A DNA stretch of 64,000 nucleotides from Helicobacter_D ganmani (GCF_965138225.1 NZ_CBCSAX010000005.1); one strand, 5' to 3'. Positions 8,108 to 18,217 are shown, counted from the first letter of the stretch. Program-made: numbers and translations. Notes: generated by a model not told the origin, from the letters alone.

Positions 8108-10581
8108 TGGAAAAAATAAAAGTAACGATTGAGGGTTGTGAGATTCTTTGTGAAGAGGGCGAGAGCATTTTGAATGCCGCGCGTGCCAATGAAGTGTTTA
8201 TTCCCGCGATTTGTTATCTTTCTTGTGCATCTCCTACGCTTGCGTGTAAAATGTGTATGGTAGAGGCGGATGGCAAACGCGTGTATGCGTGTAATGCAAA
8301 AGTAAAGGAGGGTATGCAAATCTTGGTAAATACCAAAGAAATTGAAGAAGAGCGCAAAGCAATTATGCAAGCGTATGTTGTAAATCACCCTTTGCAGTGC
8401 GGAGTATGCGACAAAAGCGGTGAATGTGAATTGCAAAATTACACACATTATGTAGGCGTAGATGAGCAGAATTATGCGATGAAAGATGATGAGAAGAAAT
8501 TTGATTCTTGGGGTAAGGCAGTTTATGACCCAAATCTTTGTATTGTATGTGAACGTTGCGTAACACTCTGTAAAGATAAAATTGGTAAATCTCACATTAA
8601 AGCCCAAAAACGCGAAGGTGATATGCCGTCCAAAGAATATAAAGATATTATGCCAAAAGATGCTTATGGGGTTTGGACGAAATTCAAAAAATCCTTGATA
8701 GGACTAAATGGTGTGGAGGCAGAAGCGTGCGCTGATTGTGCGGAGTGTGTCAGTGTATGCCCCGTAGGTGCGCTCACGATTGGGCATTTTCAGTATCGTT
8801 CCAATGCGTGGGAGTTAGAGAAAATCCCTAGCACTTGTGTGCATTGCGGTAATGGTTGTGCGCTGACCTATGAAGTGAAGCAAAGCGGAATCGGAGGAGA
8901 TGAAAGAAAGGTATATCGCGTCAGTAGTGATTGGAATTTTTCTACACTTTGTCCTGCGGGAAGATTGGGCTTTGATGTGAATAATCGGCAAGTCCAAAAA
9001 GATAAGGAAGCTTTCAACGCAAGCATTGCCGCCTTTAAAGAAGCACAAACGATTCGTTTTGCAGGAAATATAAGCAACGAGGAAGCTTTGATTTTACAGA
9101 ATCTAAAAGAAAAGTTTGGTTATAAGTTGGTATGTGAGGAAGTTTATCCTTTTAAAAGATTTTTAGATTCTTATTTGAAAGTTAGTGGCTCGTTAGGAAA
9201 CGCAAATCAAAAAGATATTACACAAAGCACTTTTGTTATGTGCTTTGGTGGAGCATTGAGCTATGATATGCCTGTGGTTACACATAAAATTAACAATGCA
9301 ATGAAACAGAATAAAGGCGCGAATTTAGCGTATTTTCACACAATGCAAGATGTTGTTGTGAATCGTTTTGTGAAAACCACAATTAATGGAATCTATAAAC
9401 CAAATAGCGAAGAAGCCCTTGCATTGTTGTTGGCAAGTGTGTGTATTCCAAGAGAGCAAATGCCTCTTTCTTTGAAATCACAAATTGAACGATACGAACG
9501 CAAAGAAATGCAGACAATTACAAAAGAAGTCAAAAAGAAAGTTAAGGTAAAAGAGTTAGACAAAGAGGGTAATGTTGTCCTAGACGAGGAGGGTAATGAA
9601 AAATTTATAGAAAAAGAGGAAGTAGAAAAAATCGCACAAGAAGTAGAAGTTATCACAAGTGCATTGTATGATTATTGCGGTGGCTTGAAAGAATCCATAG
9701 AAGCGACAAAGAATGGAATACAGGGCGCAAAGAATCCGATTTTGATTGTCGGATTTGATGTGTATCGTGCGAAAAATTCCGAAAATATTGCAAAAATCTT
9801 GGGCTATATTGAAAATTTGAGTATGGTTAAGATTCTATTGCTTCCACCTACGACAAATGCATTAGGTATTGCTTTGATTTGTGAGTTAGATAAAGAGGGC
9901 GTGGGATATAGTATTGGCTACAATGCGCAAGGGCATTATAGAATCGGCGTGGGTGCAGAAAACTCTCTACAAATGCCTTATCTAAATGAGCAAGAAGGCA
10001 CATTGGTAAATGTGGATAAAAGGGTTGTGCCTTTAACTCCTGCAACGTCTTATAATGGATATGAATTAAATGATATTGCCAAAGTGCTGGGGCTAGAATA
10101 CGAATCCACGATAGATTACACATCGGAATTATCCATAGAAAAAGGCTTTAAAAGTGTAGAATACGATGATTTGAAGTTTGGATTTTTAAACGATGGCTCT
10201 GAAGTGCGTGGGTATTTGTTGGGAGTTCATTTCCCAAAAGAACCTTTAGAGATTTCGCCAATAGAATTGACAGAGTTGGAATCCTATAATCTCTATGCGC
10301 GCAATCCGATTGCACATTTTTCAGAAAGCACTTTGCAATCTGCATATCTGGATACTAAAAATGGATTGCAATGCAGTGAAGCATACGCTCAAAAGCTTGG
10401 AATTAACGCAGGAGATAAGGTGGAAGTGCGTTTTGCAAATGGAGAAGTGGTAGAAACCTTAGCGATTCTTGATAAAGGAATGGAGGGTGAATTTGCAGCA
10501 CTTGGCGTGTGCGAATTTGAGGAATTTAAACTTTTTCCAACAACGCGTTATGCGAATGTTTCTTTAAAGGTTTTGGTATGA
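8107..10581 (+). CDS. nuoG: Complex I subunit G (75 kDa Fe-S subunit)
   Basis: NuoG, 824 residues, conducts electrons through the peripheral arm. Ligands seen: [2Fe-2S] N1b C36, C47, C50, C62; N5 H94, C98, C101, C107; N6a/b-like sets C145, C148, C151, C155 and C208, C211, C214, C218; and an extra N7-type set C244, C247, C251 with C282. A molybdopterin-oxidoreductase-like domain follows without active-site residues. A Lys/Glu-rich insert at about 468-515 interrupts it. The ATG shares its A with the preceding TAA (TAATG). Confidence 0.95.
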   Translation: MEKIKVTIEGCEILCEEGESILNAARANEVFIPAICYLSCASPTLACKMCMVEADGKRVYACNAKVKEGMQILVNTKEIEEERKAIMQAYVVNHPLQCGVCDKSGECELQNYTHYVGVDEQNYAMKDDEKKFDSWGKAVYDPNLCIVCERCVTLCKDKIGKSHIKAQKREGDMPSKEYKDIMPKDAYGVWTKFKKSLIGLNGVEAEACADCAECVSVCPVGALTIGHFQYRSNAWELEKIPSTCVHCGNGCALTYEVKQSGIGGDERKVYRVSSDWNFSTLCPAGRLGFDVNNRQVQKDKEAFNASIAAFKEAQTIRFAGNISNEEALILQNLKEKFGYKLVCEEVYPFKRFLDSYLKVSGSLGNANQKDITQSTFVMCFGGALSYDMPVVTHKINNAMKQNKGANLAYFHTMQDVVVNRFVKTTINGIYKPNSEEALALLLASVCIPREQMPLSLKSQIERYERKEMQTITKEVKKKVKVKELDKEGNVVLDEEGNEKFIEKEEVEKIAQEVEVITSALYDYCGGLKESIEATKNGIQGAKNPILIVGFDVYRAKNSENIAKILGYIENLSMVKILLLPPTTNALGIALICELDKEGVGYSIGYNAQGHYRIGVGAENSLQMPYLNEQEGTLVNVDKRVVPLTPATSYNGYELNDIAKVLGLEYESTIDYTSELSIEKGFKSVEYDDLKFGFLNDGSEVRGYLLGVHFPKEPLEISPIELTELESYNLYARNPIAHFSESTLQSAYLDTKNGLQCSEAYAQKLGINAGDKVEVRFANGEVVETLAILDKGMEGEFAALGVCEFEEFKLFPTTRYANVSLKVLV

Positions 10582-11573
10582 ATTATATTATTGAGACGCT
10601 GATTAAAATTTTACTTGTCGTGCTGATTTTTTCAGCATTGGCAGGTTTTACGACTTATGTAGAGCGCAAGATTCTAGCTTTTTTCCAACGTCGTTTAGGT
10701 CCAACGATGGTGGGACCTTTTGGGGTTTTGCAGATTTTAGCCGATGGGATTAAGCTTTTTACCAAAGAAGATATTGTGCCAAGTGGAGCAAATCGCCTTA
10801 TCTTTAGAATCGCACCAACAATTACAGCAGCAACCGCTTTTATCGCAATGGCTCCAATTCCATTTTTTCCTGAATTTGAGCTTTTTGGTTATACCATTCA
10901 ACCTATCATTTCAGATATTAATGTCGGGATTCTATTTGTGCTTGGTGTTGGGGCTGCTGGCTTATATGGTCCTTTGCTGGGTGGTATTAGCGCAAATAGT
11001 AAATGGTCTATTTTGGGGGCAGCAAGAACAGCGGTGCAATTACTTAGTTTTGAAGTTGTTTCTGGGTTATCTCTTTTGGCGCCTTTAATGTTAGTTGGCT
11101 CTTTATCCTTGATTGATATTAACAATTATCAAGGAGGAGGAATCACAAATTGGCTGATATTTTCACAGCCTCTAGCGTTTGTTTTATTTTTGTTTGCTGG
11201 TTATGCAGAGCTTAATAGGACACCCTTTGATTTGCTAGAACACGAAGCGGAAATTGTTGCGGGATATGCGACAGAATATGCGGGAATGCGTTGGGGAATG
11301 TTTTTTATTGGTGAATATGCAAGTATGATTGCATTGTCTTTTGTTGTGTCTTTGATTTTCCTAGGTGGTTTTAATCCGCTTGGATTCATTCCCGGAGGAA
11401 TCGCAATTATCTTAAAAGTCAGTTTTCTTATCTTTTTATTTATGTGGGCAAGAGCAGCTTATCCTCATATTCGCCCAGACCAACTTATGGGTTTATGTTG
11501 GAGAGTCTTATTTCCGCTCGCACTTTTAAATGTTTTTGTTACGGGTATCATTTGTTTAGGAGGTGGAAATTGA
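10578..11573 (+). CDS. nuoH: Complex I subunit H
   Basis: NuoH is the membrane subunit that forms the base of the quinone chamber. The 331-residue product has about eight hydrophobic helices, with conserved loops TYVERKILAFFQRRLGPTMVGPFG (about residues 25-48), ADGIKLFTKED and ELNRTPFDLLEHEAEIVAGY (about 213-232) that touch quinone. Starts in ATGA overlap with nuoG and ends in overlap with nuoI. Confidence 0.97.
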   Translation: MNYIIETLIKILLVVLIFSALAGFTTYVERKILAFFQRRLGPTMVGPFGVLQILADGIKLFTKEDIVPSGANRLIFRIAPTITAATAFIAMAPIPFFPEFELFGYTIQPIISDINVGILFVLGVGAAGLYGPLLGGISANSKWSILGAARTAVQLLSFEVVSGLSLLAPLMLVGSLSLIDINNYQGGGITNWLIFSQPLAFVLFLFAGYAELNRTPFDLLEHEAEIVAGYATEYAGMRWGMFFIGEYASMIALSFVVSLIFLGGFNPLGFIPGGIAIILKVSFLIFLFMWARAAYPHIRPDQLMGLCWRVLFPLALLNVFVTGIICLGGGN

Positions 11574-12220
11574 GTAAATATATCAAGATTGTTGAGCAAA
11601 CACCTCTCTTGAGTAATGCGCAAAAGTTTGTGAGGTTTTGGAATCGCGCATTAAAGGGTGAATTGTTTGTAGGCTTGTGGCTTGTATTTAAGGAGTTTTA
11701 CAAGGCGCAAATCCACACTGTGCAATATCCATTAGAAAAATTACCATTAAGTCCGCGTTATCGTGCAGTGCATGAGCTAAAACGTTTGCTTGAAAGCGGA
11801 AACGAGCGATGTATTGGTTGCGGATTATGTGAAAAGATTTGTGTGGCAAATTGCATTCGTATGGAAACAGGATATGGTGAGGATAGACGCAAAAAAGTCT
11901 TTGAATATAGCATTAACTTTGGGCGATGTATTTATTGCGGATTGTGTGCAGAGGTTTGCCCTGAACTTGCGATTGTGCATGGAAAGAGATACGAGAATGC
12001 AAGCGAACAAAGAGCGTCTTTTGCTTTGAAAAATGATATGCTAACACCGATTGATAAAGTGTTAAGCGGGCGGGATTCTGAATTTAGCGGTGTTGGAAGC
12101 ATAAGCGTAGATGCAGATAAACATATTAAGCTCACCCCTTTGAAATATTTAGAAGAGACAGATGAAAATGCAATAAAAACAACCGCAGAAATAAAACAAA
12201 AGGAGGAAGTCAATGCTTGA
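11570..12220 (+). CDS. nuoI: Complex I subunit I (TYKY ferredoxin subunit)
   Basis: NuoI, 216 residues, holds clusters N6a and N6b in two ferredoxin motifs: C81, C84, C87, C91 and C120, C123, C126, C130. TTG at 11570 is the best start: AGGAGG (11558-11563) lies six bases upstream and the TTGA overlaps the nuoH stop. Longer readings would run far into nuoH. The C-terminal 60 residues are acidic and not conserved. Confidence 0.94.
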   Translation: MSKYIKIVEQTPLLSNAQKFVRFWNRALKGELFVGLWLVFKEFYKAQIHTVQYPLEKLPLSPRYRAVHELKRLLESGNERCIGCGLCEKICVANCIRMETGYGEDRRKKVFEYSINFGRCIYCGLCAEVCPELAIVHGKRYENASEQRASFALKNDMLTPIDKVLSGRDSEFSGVGSISVDADKHIKLTPLKYLEETDENAIKTTAEIKQKEEVNA

Positions 12221-12779
12221 AGCCATTGCGTTTTACACATTTTGCGCTTTAACTTTAGCAATGTTTTTGGTCGTGGTTACAACGCGCAATATCCTTTATG
12301 CCTTAAGTGCATTGGCGGCGGGAATGATTTTTGTTTCTGCTTTTTTCTTTTTGCTTGGAGCAGAATTTTTGGGTGTTGTGCAAATTGTCGTTTATACGGG
12401 AGCGGTCATTGCGCTTTATGCTTTTGCGATGATGTTTTTTGATGCTCAAAAATTACAAAATGAAAAAATTGCGAATCCTAGAGTTTTGTTTGTCTTAAGC
12501 GGTTTGGGGGCATTACTGCTTGTTATTGTGGTTGTTGCTCCGATTATTACGCAGAATCTTGCAACTTTAGAAGCTGTGATTCCACCACAAGAGGGTGTGG
12601 GAAATGTGCAAATGGTAGGCTATGTGCTTTTTACAAAATTTCTGATTCCTTTTGAAATTGCGGCAATGATGTTACTTGTAGCAATGATTGCGGGAATTGT
12701 GCTAGCTGGCAAAGGAATGCATTATTCTCTAACCTTAAATGAGCAAGCACCAAAAGGAGAGCAAGATGATAACGCTTAA
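12213..12779 (+). CDS. nuoJ: Complex I subunit J
   Basis: NuoJ is a five-helix membrane subunit beside NuoK and NuoA. The 188-residue product shows five hydrophobic segments and the conserved LGAEFLGVVQIVVYTGAV (about residues 46-63), including the pi-bulge helix of TM3. Start overlaps the end of nuoI by 8 bases. Its own end overlaps nuoK by 14 bases. Confidence 0.96.
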   Translation: MLEAIAFYTFCALTLAMFLVVVTTRNILYALSALAAGMIFVSAFFFLLGAEFLGVVQIVVYTGAVIALYAFAMMFFDAQKLQNEKIANPRVLFVLSGLGALLLVIVVVAPIITQNLATLEAVIPPQEGVGNVQMVGYVLFTKFLIPFEIAAMMLLVAMIAGIVLAGKGMHYSLTLNEQAPKGEQDDNA

Positions 12780-13068
12780 TCATTATTTGATTTTATCTAG
12801 TCTTATGTTTATGATTGGCGTCTTTGGAATGCTTAGACGCAAAAATTTACTAATGTTATTTTTTGCAACAGAGATTTTGTTAAGCTCTGTAAATGTCGGA
12901 TTCGTCGCCGTTGGAAAATATCTCGGGGATTTAAATGGACAAATGTTTGCATTCTTTATTCTCGCTGTTGCGGCAAGCGAAGTTGCAATTGGGGTAGGGT
13001 TGCTTATTGCTTGGTATAAAAAGCATCATACATTAGATTTAGATAAATTACAAATTATGGAAGGCTAA
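12766..13068 (+). CDS. nuoK: Complex I subunit K
   Basis: NuoK, 100 residues, is an MrpC-like three-helix subunit. Glutamates in the second and third helices (ATEILLSSVNVGF near 35 and AASEVAIGVGLL near 70) belong to the proton path. ATG 12766 follows GGAGAG inside nuoJ. A start at 12739 would extend the protein into nuoJ without support. Confidence 0.95.
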   Translation: MITLNHYLILSSLMFMIGVFGMLRRKNLLMLFFATEILLSSVNVGFVAVGKYLGDLNGQMFAFFILAVAASEVAIGVGLLIAWYKKHHTLDLDKLQIMEG

Positions 13069-13070
13069 GT

Positions 13071-14939
13071 ATGGAAGCGATTTTATATATTGCATTGTTT
13101 GCGCCATTGGTGGGTTCATTGTTTGGGATTCCATTTGCTTCAAAGCAGAAGTTGATTAGTGTTGGAATCTTTGCTTCCTTGATGTTGGGATTTTCATTTC
13201 TAGCCTCTGCATTGCTTTTTGTGCATACATTACAAGGTGGTGTTGTCAAAGTAATACTAATGGATTGGATTGGAGCTGGGGGACTTTATATTCCTTTTGG
13301 ATTTTTAGTAGATAGTGTTAGTGCGACAATGATATTTGTAGTAACGCTTGTTTCTTTGTGCGTGCATATCTATTCTATTGGTTATATGAGCCACGATAAA
13401 AGTTTCAATAGATTCTTTATTTATTTGAGTGCTTTCGTCTTTTCTATGCTGATTTTGGTTATGAGTGATAACTTTGCAGGATTATTCATTGGCTGGGAAG
13501 GCGTTGGACTTTGTTCTTGGATGTTGATTGGATTTTGGTATGAGCGTGATTCTGCTTCTTTTGCAGCAAATGAAGCCTTTATTATGAATAGAATCGCTGA
13601 CCTTGGAATGTTGCTTGGAATCTTTTTAATCTATTGGACTTTTGGCACTTTGAGCTATGAAGAGGTTTTAAGTAGTGTGTATGAAGCACCCAAAGGGATT
13701 TTAATAGCAATTGGGATTCTACTTTTTGTGGGTGCAATGGGTAAAAGTGCGCAATTTCCTTTGCATACTTGGCTCGCAGATGCGATGGAAGGTCCAACCC
13801 CTGTTTCTGCATTAATCCACGCGGCAACAATGGTAACTGCTGGAGTTTATTTAGTGATTCGGGCGAATCCACTTTATACAATGATTCCTGAAATTGGCTT
13901 TTTAATTGCGAGTTTAGGAGCATTTGTAGCACTTTTTGCTGCAACTATGGCATTAGTGAATAAGGATTTGAAACGTATTATCGCATATTCTACTCTTTCG
14001 CAGTTAGGTTATATGTTTGTTGCAGCAGGATTAGAGGCTTATTGGATTGCTCTTTTTCACCTTGCGACTCACGCTTTTTTTAAATCTTTGTTGTTCTTGG
14101 GAGCTGGAAATGTAATGCACGCTATGCACGATAAATTGGATATTTCAAAAATGGGAGCACTTTATCGTCCCCTTAAAATTACTGCAATTTTGATGATTTT
14201 AGCGTCTATTGCCTTAGCGGGAATCTATCCGTTCTCTGGATTTTTCTCCAAAGATAAAATCTTGGAAGCTGCATTCGGTTCTGGAGCTTATATCTTATGG
14301 GGAATATTATTGTTGGGTGCGTTTTTAACTGCATTTTATAGCTTCCGACTGATTATGCTTGTATTTTTTGGCGAGAAAAAGCACGAAGAAGAGCATCCCT
14401 ATGAGGCTTATCCTTATATGCTTTATGCTATGTTGCCGCTTGGAATCTTGGCGGTATTTGCGGGATTCTTTGAGCCAACTTTTCATCATTTTGTTACGCA
14501 AACCCTGCCTGATTTTAGCGCAAATTTGGAATCTCAAACCATTTGGAATCTTATTTTCTTGACTTCTTTTGTGGCTTTAAGTGGGATTGCATTTGCGGTG
14601 TTAAAATACAAAAAAGGTGGTTTTTCTTCTAAATGGCAGGAAACTTTTATTTATCAACTCTTAAGCCATCAGTATTATATTCCTATGCTGTATGATAGGC
14701 TGTTTATACAGAATTATATTAGGCTTGCCAAAGTTGCTTGGTTGATTGATAAGTGTGTGGTAGATTTCGTAGTAGATATGATTGCAAGATTCCTTAATAG
14801 TAGCGGAGAAAGTATGCAATGGATTCAAGGTGGGAATCTTTCTAAAATGTTAAAAATTATGTTTTTTGGTGTGGTAGTTTTATTGCTACTTGTATTAATA
14901 TTTTTTGTTTGTATGGAGGCAGTATGGACTACCTTTTAA
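13071..14939 (+). CDS. nuoL: Complex I subunit L (antiporter-like)
   Basis: NuoL, 622 residues, is the distal proton-pumping subunit. It has the antiporter-type core with the Glu and Lys of TM5/TM7 (GWEGVGLCSWMLIGFWY about 143-159; GKSAQFPLHTWLADAMEGPTPVSALIHAATMV about 224-255) and the C-terminal segment that forms the long lateral helix. The start is two bases after the nuoK stop. The end overlaps nuoM by 16 bases. Confidence 0.97.
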   Translation: MEAILYIALFAPLVGSLFGIPFASKQKLISVGIFASLMLGFSFLASALLFVHTLQGGVVKVILMDWIGAGGLYIPFGFLVDSVSATMIFVVTLVSLCVHIYSIGYMSHDKSFNRFFIYLSAFVFSMLILVMSDNFAGLFIGWEGVGLCSWMLIGFWYERDSASFAANEAFIMNRIADLGMLLGIFLIYWTFGTLSYEEVLSSVYEAPKGILIAIGILLFVGAMGKSAQFPLHTWLADAMEGPTPVSALIHAATMVTAGVYLVIRANPLYTMIPEIGFLIASLGAFVALFAATMALVNKDLKRIIAYSTLSQLGYMFVAAGLEAYWIALFHLATHAFFKSLLFLGAGNVMHAMHDKLDISKMGALYRPLKITAILMILASIALAGIYPFSGFFSKDKILEAAFGSGAYILWGILLLGAFLTAFYSFRLIMLVFFGEKKHEEEHPYEAYPYMLYAMLPLGILAVFAGFFEPTFHHFVTQTLPDFSANLESQTIWNLIFLTSFVALSGIAFAVLKYKKGGFSSKWQETFIYQLLSHQYYIPMLYDRLFIQNYIRLAKVAWLIDKCVVDFVVDMIARFLNSSGESMQWIQGGNLSKMLKIMFFGVVVLLLLVLIFFVCMEAVWTTF

Positions 14940-16582
14940 CTTTGCTTATCTTTTTCCCATTCATTGGCGCAATTTTAGCAATTGGCATTAAAGAGAATCT
15001 TAAAGCTTACGCAGTCGTTATTAGCTTTATTGAGCTAGGGTTGGCATTGCTTTTATGGTATAGCTTTGATAGAGAAGCAGACGGATTTCAGTTTGTTACT
15101 TCGCTTCCTTTAGTGGTTAATTTTGGTATCAGTTATCTTGTGGGTGTAGATGGAATCTCTCTCTTTTTGATTGTGTTAAGTGCATTGATTAGTTTAATAG
15201 GTTTCATTTATTTGAATGAAACACAAGAAACCAAAAAGCTTATCCTTTCGCTTTTATGTCTTGAAAGCATAATGATTGGCGTATTTTGCGCATTGGATAT
15301 GATTTTGTTTTATATCTTTTGGGAATTGTCTTTAGTGCCAATGCTTTATATTATTGGTGCTTGGGGAAGTGGTAGTAGAATCTATGCCGCTGTGAAGTTT
15401 TTCTTATATACCTTTTTGGGTTCAATGATTATGCTAATTGGAATCTTGTTTTTAACGTATTATTACTTTAGCGTGAGTGGGGTTTGGACATTTTCTCTGT
15501 TGGAATGGTATAGTTTAAGCCTTATCCCAGAGGATTTGCAAATAATGTTATTCCTTGCATTCTTTTGCGGTTTGGCAGTCAAAGTGCCGATGTTTCCTTT
15601 CCATACTTGGTTGCCTTATGCGCACGGACAAGCACCGACAATTGGTTCTATTATCCTTGCGGCTGTGCTTTTAAAAATGGGAACTTATGGCTTTGTACGT
15701 TTCTCTTTGCCGCTTTTTCCTGATGCGAGTGTGGCTTTATTAATGCCTGTTGCCATTTTGTCTTTAATTATGATTGTTTATGGCGCAATGGTGGCATTTG
15801 CGCAAGAGGATATGAAGCAAGTGGTGGCTTATAGCTCTATTTCACATATGGGTGTGATTATGATTGGAATCTTCGCGCTAAATATGGAGGGGATTTCCGG
15901 GTCTGTCTTTTTTATGTTAAGTCATGGGATTATCAGTGGCGCGCTGTTTATGCTTGTAGGAATGATTTATGAGAGAAGGCATACCAAAATGATTGCCGAG
16001 TTTGGCGGAATCGCAAAGGTAATGCCTAATTATGCTGCAATTTTTGGGATTATGATGATGGCTTCAGCGGGACTTCCTTTGACAATGGGATTCGTAGGGG
16101 AATTTTTATCTTTGCTTGGGTTTTTCCAAATCTCTCCAATTCTTGCAGGAGTTGCGGGAATTAGCATTATTGTAGGTGCAATTTATATGCTCAATCTCTA
16201 TCGCAAGGCATTTTATGGAAAAGTTATAAATCAAGAAAATTTAAAATTACAAGATTTGGATAAACGTGAATGGAGTGCCTTGCTACCATTGGTTGCGATT
16301 GTGATTTGGCTTGGTGTGTATCCTAAGCCGATTTTAACACCCATCAATAAAGGTGTAGAAAATATGCTTGCAGTAATGTATTCTCGTGTGGTAGCTCCAG
16401 AAACTAAAGCATTTTTAGGGATAGATTTAGAGCTATCAGAATTCTTACAACAGGGAGAAAGCTCAAATATAGAAAATCTTGAAAATTTAGAAAATTCCCA
16501 AGAGGAAAAGAAAGATTCACAAGAAGCAATAAAAGAAAATAATGCAACGAATGCAGAATCTTTGCAAGAGGAGGGGAGATAG
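14924..16582 (+). CDS. nuoM: Complex I subunit M (antiporter-like) with acidic tail
   Basis: NuoM, 552 residues, is the second antiporter-like subunit. Key helices carry FYIFWELSLVPMLYIIGAWG (about 132-151) and KVPMFPFHTWLPYAHGQAPT (about 223-242). The ATG at 14924 follows GGAGG at 14915-14919 inside the end of nuoL. After the last helix there is a roughly 40-residue hydrophilic tail rich in Glu, Asn and Ser (repeated EN.EN pattern) that other NuoM proteins I know do not have. Confidence 0.95.
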   Translation: MDYLLTLLIFFPFIGAILAIGIKENLKAYAVVISFIELGLALLLWYSFDREADGFQFVTSLPLVVNFGISYLVGVDGISLFLIVLSALISLIGFIYLNETQETKKLILSLLCLESIMIGVFCALDMILFYIFWELSLVPMLYIIGAWGSGSRIYAAVKFFLYTFLGSMIMLIGILFLTYYYFSVSGVWTFSLLEWYSLSLIPEDLQIMLFLAFFCGLAVKVPMFPFHTWLPYAHGQAPTIGSIILAAVLLKMGTYGFVRFSLPLFPDASVALLMPVAILSLIMIVYGAMVAFAQEDMKQVVAYSSISHMGVIMIGIFALNMEGISGSVFFMLSHGIISGALFMLVGMIYERRHTKMIAEFGGIAKVMPNYAAIFGIMMMASAGLPLTMGFVGEFLSLLGFFQISPILAGVAGISIIVGAIYMLNLYRKAFYGKVINQENLKLQDLDKREWSALLPLVAIVIWLGVYPKPILTPINKGVENMLAVMYSRVVAPETKAFLGIDLELSEFLQQGESSNIENLENLENSQEEKKDSQEAIKENNATNAESLQEEGR

Positions 16583-18067
16583 ATGTTAGAAACTTTTAGT
16601 ATTCCATTGGAGAGTTTAAATATTTTCAGTATCTTTCCTATGCTTATTACGATTGTTGGGGGGCTTTTGATTTTGGTTGTGGATATGTGCTTAAAAAATG
16701 CAAATAAACAACTTTATACTATGCTTACGATTTTGTTTTTGGGGCTTAGTTTGGGTTATATCACATTTTTTAGCATCAATGGGGAAAGAGCCTTTTTTGA
16801 TTTGATTGCGATAGATGGATTCTCGCTTTTAGGACAAATGATTATTCTAGTTTCTGCGATTTTGTTTGTGCCTTTGACTTTGAGTTATAACCGATTCCAC
16901 GAGTTTGCTTATCCAGAATATTATGCACTCTTTTTATTTATGTGTGCAGGATTCCAATTTATGGTAAGTAGCGACCATTTAATCGTTATTTTCTTGGGGT
17001 TAGAAACAGCTTCCCTTGCGCTCTATACTCTGATTGCTATGCACAATCGAGCGACTGCTTTTGAGGCAGCAATCAAATACTTTACAATGGGTTCTTTGTC
17101 TGCGGGTTGTTTCGCCTTTGGTTCTATGTTGTTTTATGCGGCAAGCGGACATTTGGATTTAGAAGGCATTAGAAATGTGCTAGAAGCACACGATTATGAG
17201 CCTTTTTATTTGGTTTTAAGTGGTGTAGTATTTTTTATCGCTTCCATTGGATTCAAAGCCTCTTTAGTGCCTTTCCATACTTGGACGCCAGATGTTTATG
17301 AGGGTTCTAACTCTTTTTTGGCAGGCTTTATGTCTATTGCTCCCAAAATTGCAGCATTGGTAGTTGCGATTAGAATTTTTAGTATTTTTGTAGAAATTAT
17401 ATGGGTGCATTCTGTGTTGTATCTTTTAATCGTGATTACAATGACTTTGCCAAATTTGGTGGCACTTGTGCAAAAAGATGTAAAGCGAATGCTTGCGTAT
17501 AGTTCTATTTCTCACGCGGGATTTGCATTTAGTGCTGTGTTAATTGGTGGAATGCAAGCTTATAGTGCATTGTTTTTATATTGGATATTGTTTCTTTTTA
17601 CTAATCTCGGAATCTTTGCGATGTTGTGGATTTCTCGCACAAAAGAACAAATTTGGGATAAACGTTATGACCATTCCTATGAAAAATTTTCTGGACTCAT
17701 CAAGCTTTGTCCTTTAGCCGCTGTGATTATGGGATTATTTATGTTGTCTTTGGCAGGGATTCCACCTTTTTCAGTTTTTTGGGGTAAAGTTTATTTGATG
17801 AGCGCAGCAATTAATAATGGCTACTTGTTTCTTGCTTTTGTTATGGCAATCAATAGCGCAATTGCGGCATATTATTATTTAAAGCTTATCGTTTATATGT
17901 TCCTAAAAGACCCTTTGATTAGTGATGGGAATGTTTATTTACAGAATGCAACTTTGCCTCTTAAAATCGTAGTAGGAATCGCAACGCTTTATGTTTGCTT
18001 ATCGGCTTTTGTGGTAGATGGTTTATTATTTGGAATTTATGGTTACATTGGTGGAAGTTTGATGTAA
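16583..18067 (+). CDS. nuoN: Complex I subunit N (antiporter-like), last gene of the operon
   Basis: NuoN, 494 residues, is the third antiporter-like subunit, adjacent to NuoK. It shows about 14 hydrophobic helices, the GLETASLALYTLIAM helix (about 139-153) with its Glu and the ASLVPFHTWTPDVYEGS segment (about 226-242). The ATG follows the nuoM stop directly, with GAGGGGAG as ribosome site. A hairpin and a new promoter follow it. Confidence 0.96.
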   Translation: MLETFSIPLESLNIFSIFPMLITIVGGLLILVVDMCLKNANKQLYTMLTILFLGLSLGYITFFSINGERAFFDLIAIDGFSLLGQMIILVSAILFVPLTLSYNRFHEFAYPEYYALFLFMCAGFQFMVSSDHLIVIFLGLETASLALYTLIAMHNRATAFEAAIKYFTMGSLSAGCFAFGSMLFYAASGHLDLEGIRNVLEAHDYEPFYLVLSGVVFFIASIGFKASLVPFHTWTPDVYEGSNSFLAGFMSIAPKIAALVVAIRIFSIFVEIIWVHSVLYLLIVITMTLPNLVALVQKDVKRMLAYSSISHAGFAFSAVLIGGMQAYSALFLYWILFLFTNLGIFAMLWISRTKEQIWDKRYDHSYEKFSGLIKLCPLAAVIMGLFMLSLAGIPPFSVFWGKVYLMSAAINNGYLFLAFVMAINSAIAAYYYLKLIVYMFLKDPLISDGNVYLQNATLPLKIVVGIATLYVCLSAFVVDGLLFGIYGYIGGSLM

Positions 18068-18120
18068 TCTCTAGGATTTATCATAGGGTAGATAGTCTAT
18101 TTCATTTATTGCTTTAGCTT

Positions 18121-18145
18121 ATAGAGTCTCACTTTGAGATTCTAT
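18121..18145 (+). terminator. Hairpin after nuoN, possible terminator
   Basis: ATAGAGTCTC (18121-18130) pairs with GAGATTCTAT (18136-18145) around a 5-nt loop, ten pairs with one G-U. No clean U-run follows, so an intrinsic terminator is not certain. It lies 54 nt past the nuoN stop and before the next promoter. Confidence 0.4.
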
Positions 18146-18217
18146 CATTAATATTGCTTTAACCCTTAGTTTTCCTTTATATATATTAATTTATATAATG
18201 AAAATGTTAAAAGAATC

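Noticed and set aside
8074..8607. Long antisense open frames, for example under nuoG
   Set aside because: They lie opposite well-supported genes, have no ribosome sites and odd composition; they mirror the codon usage of the sense gene.
11444..11569. N-terminal extension of NuoI inside nuoH
   Set aside because: AGGAGG sits correctly before TTG 11570, and the extension has no similarity to NuoI.
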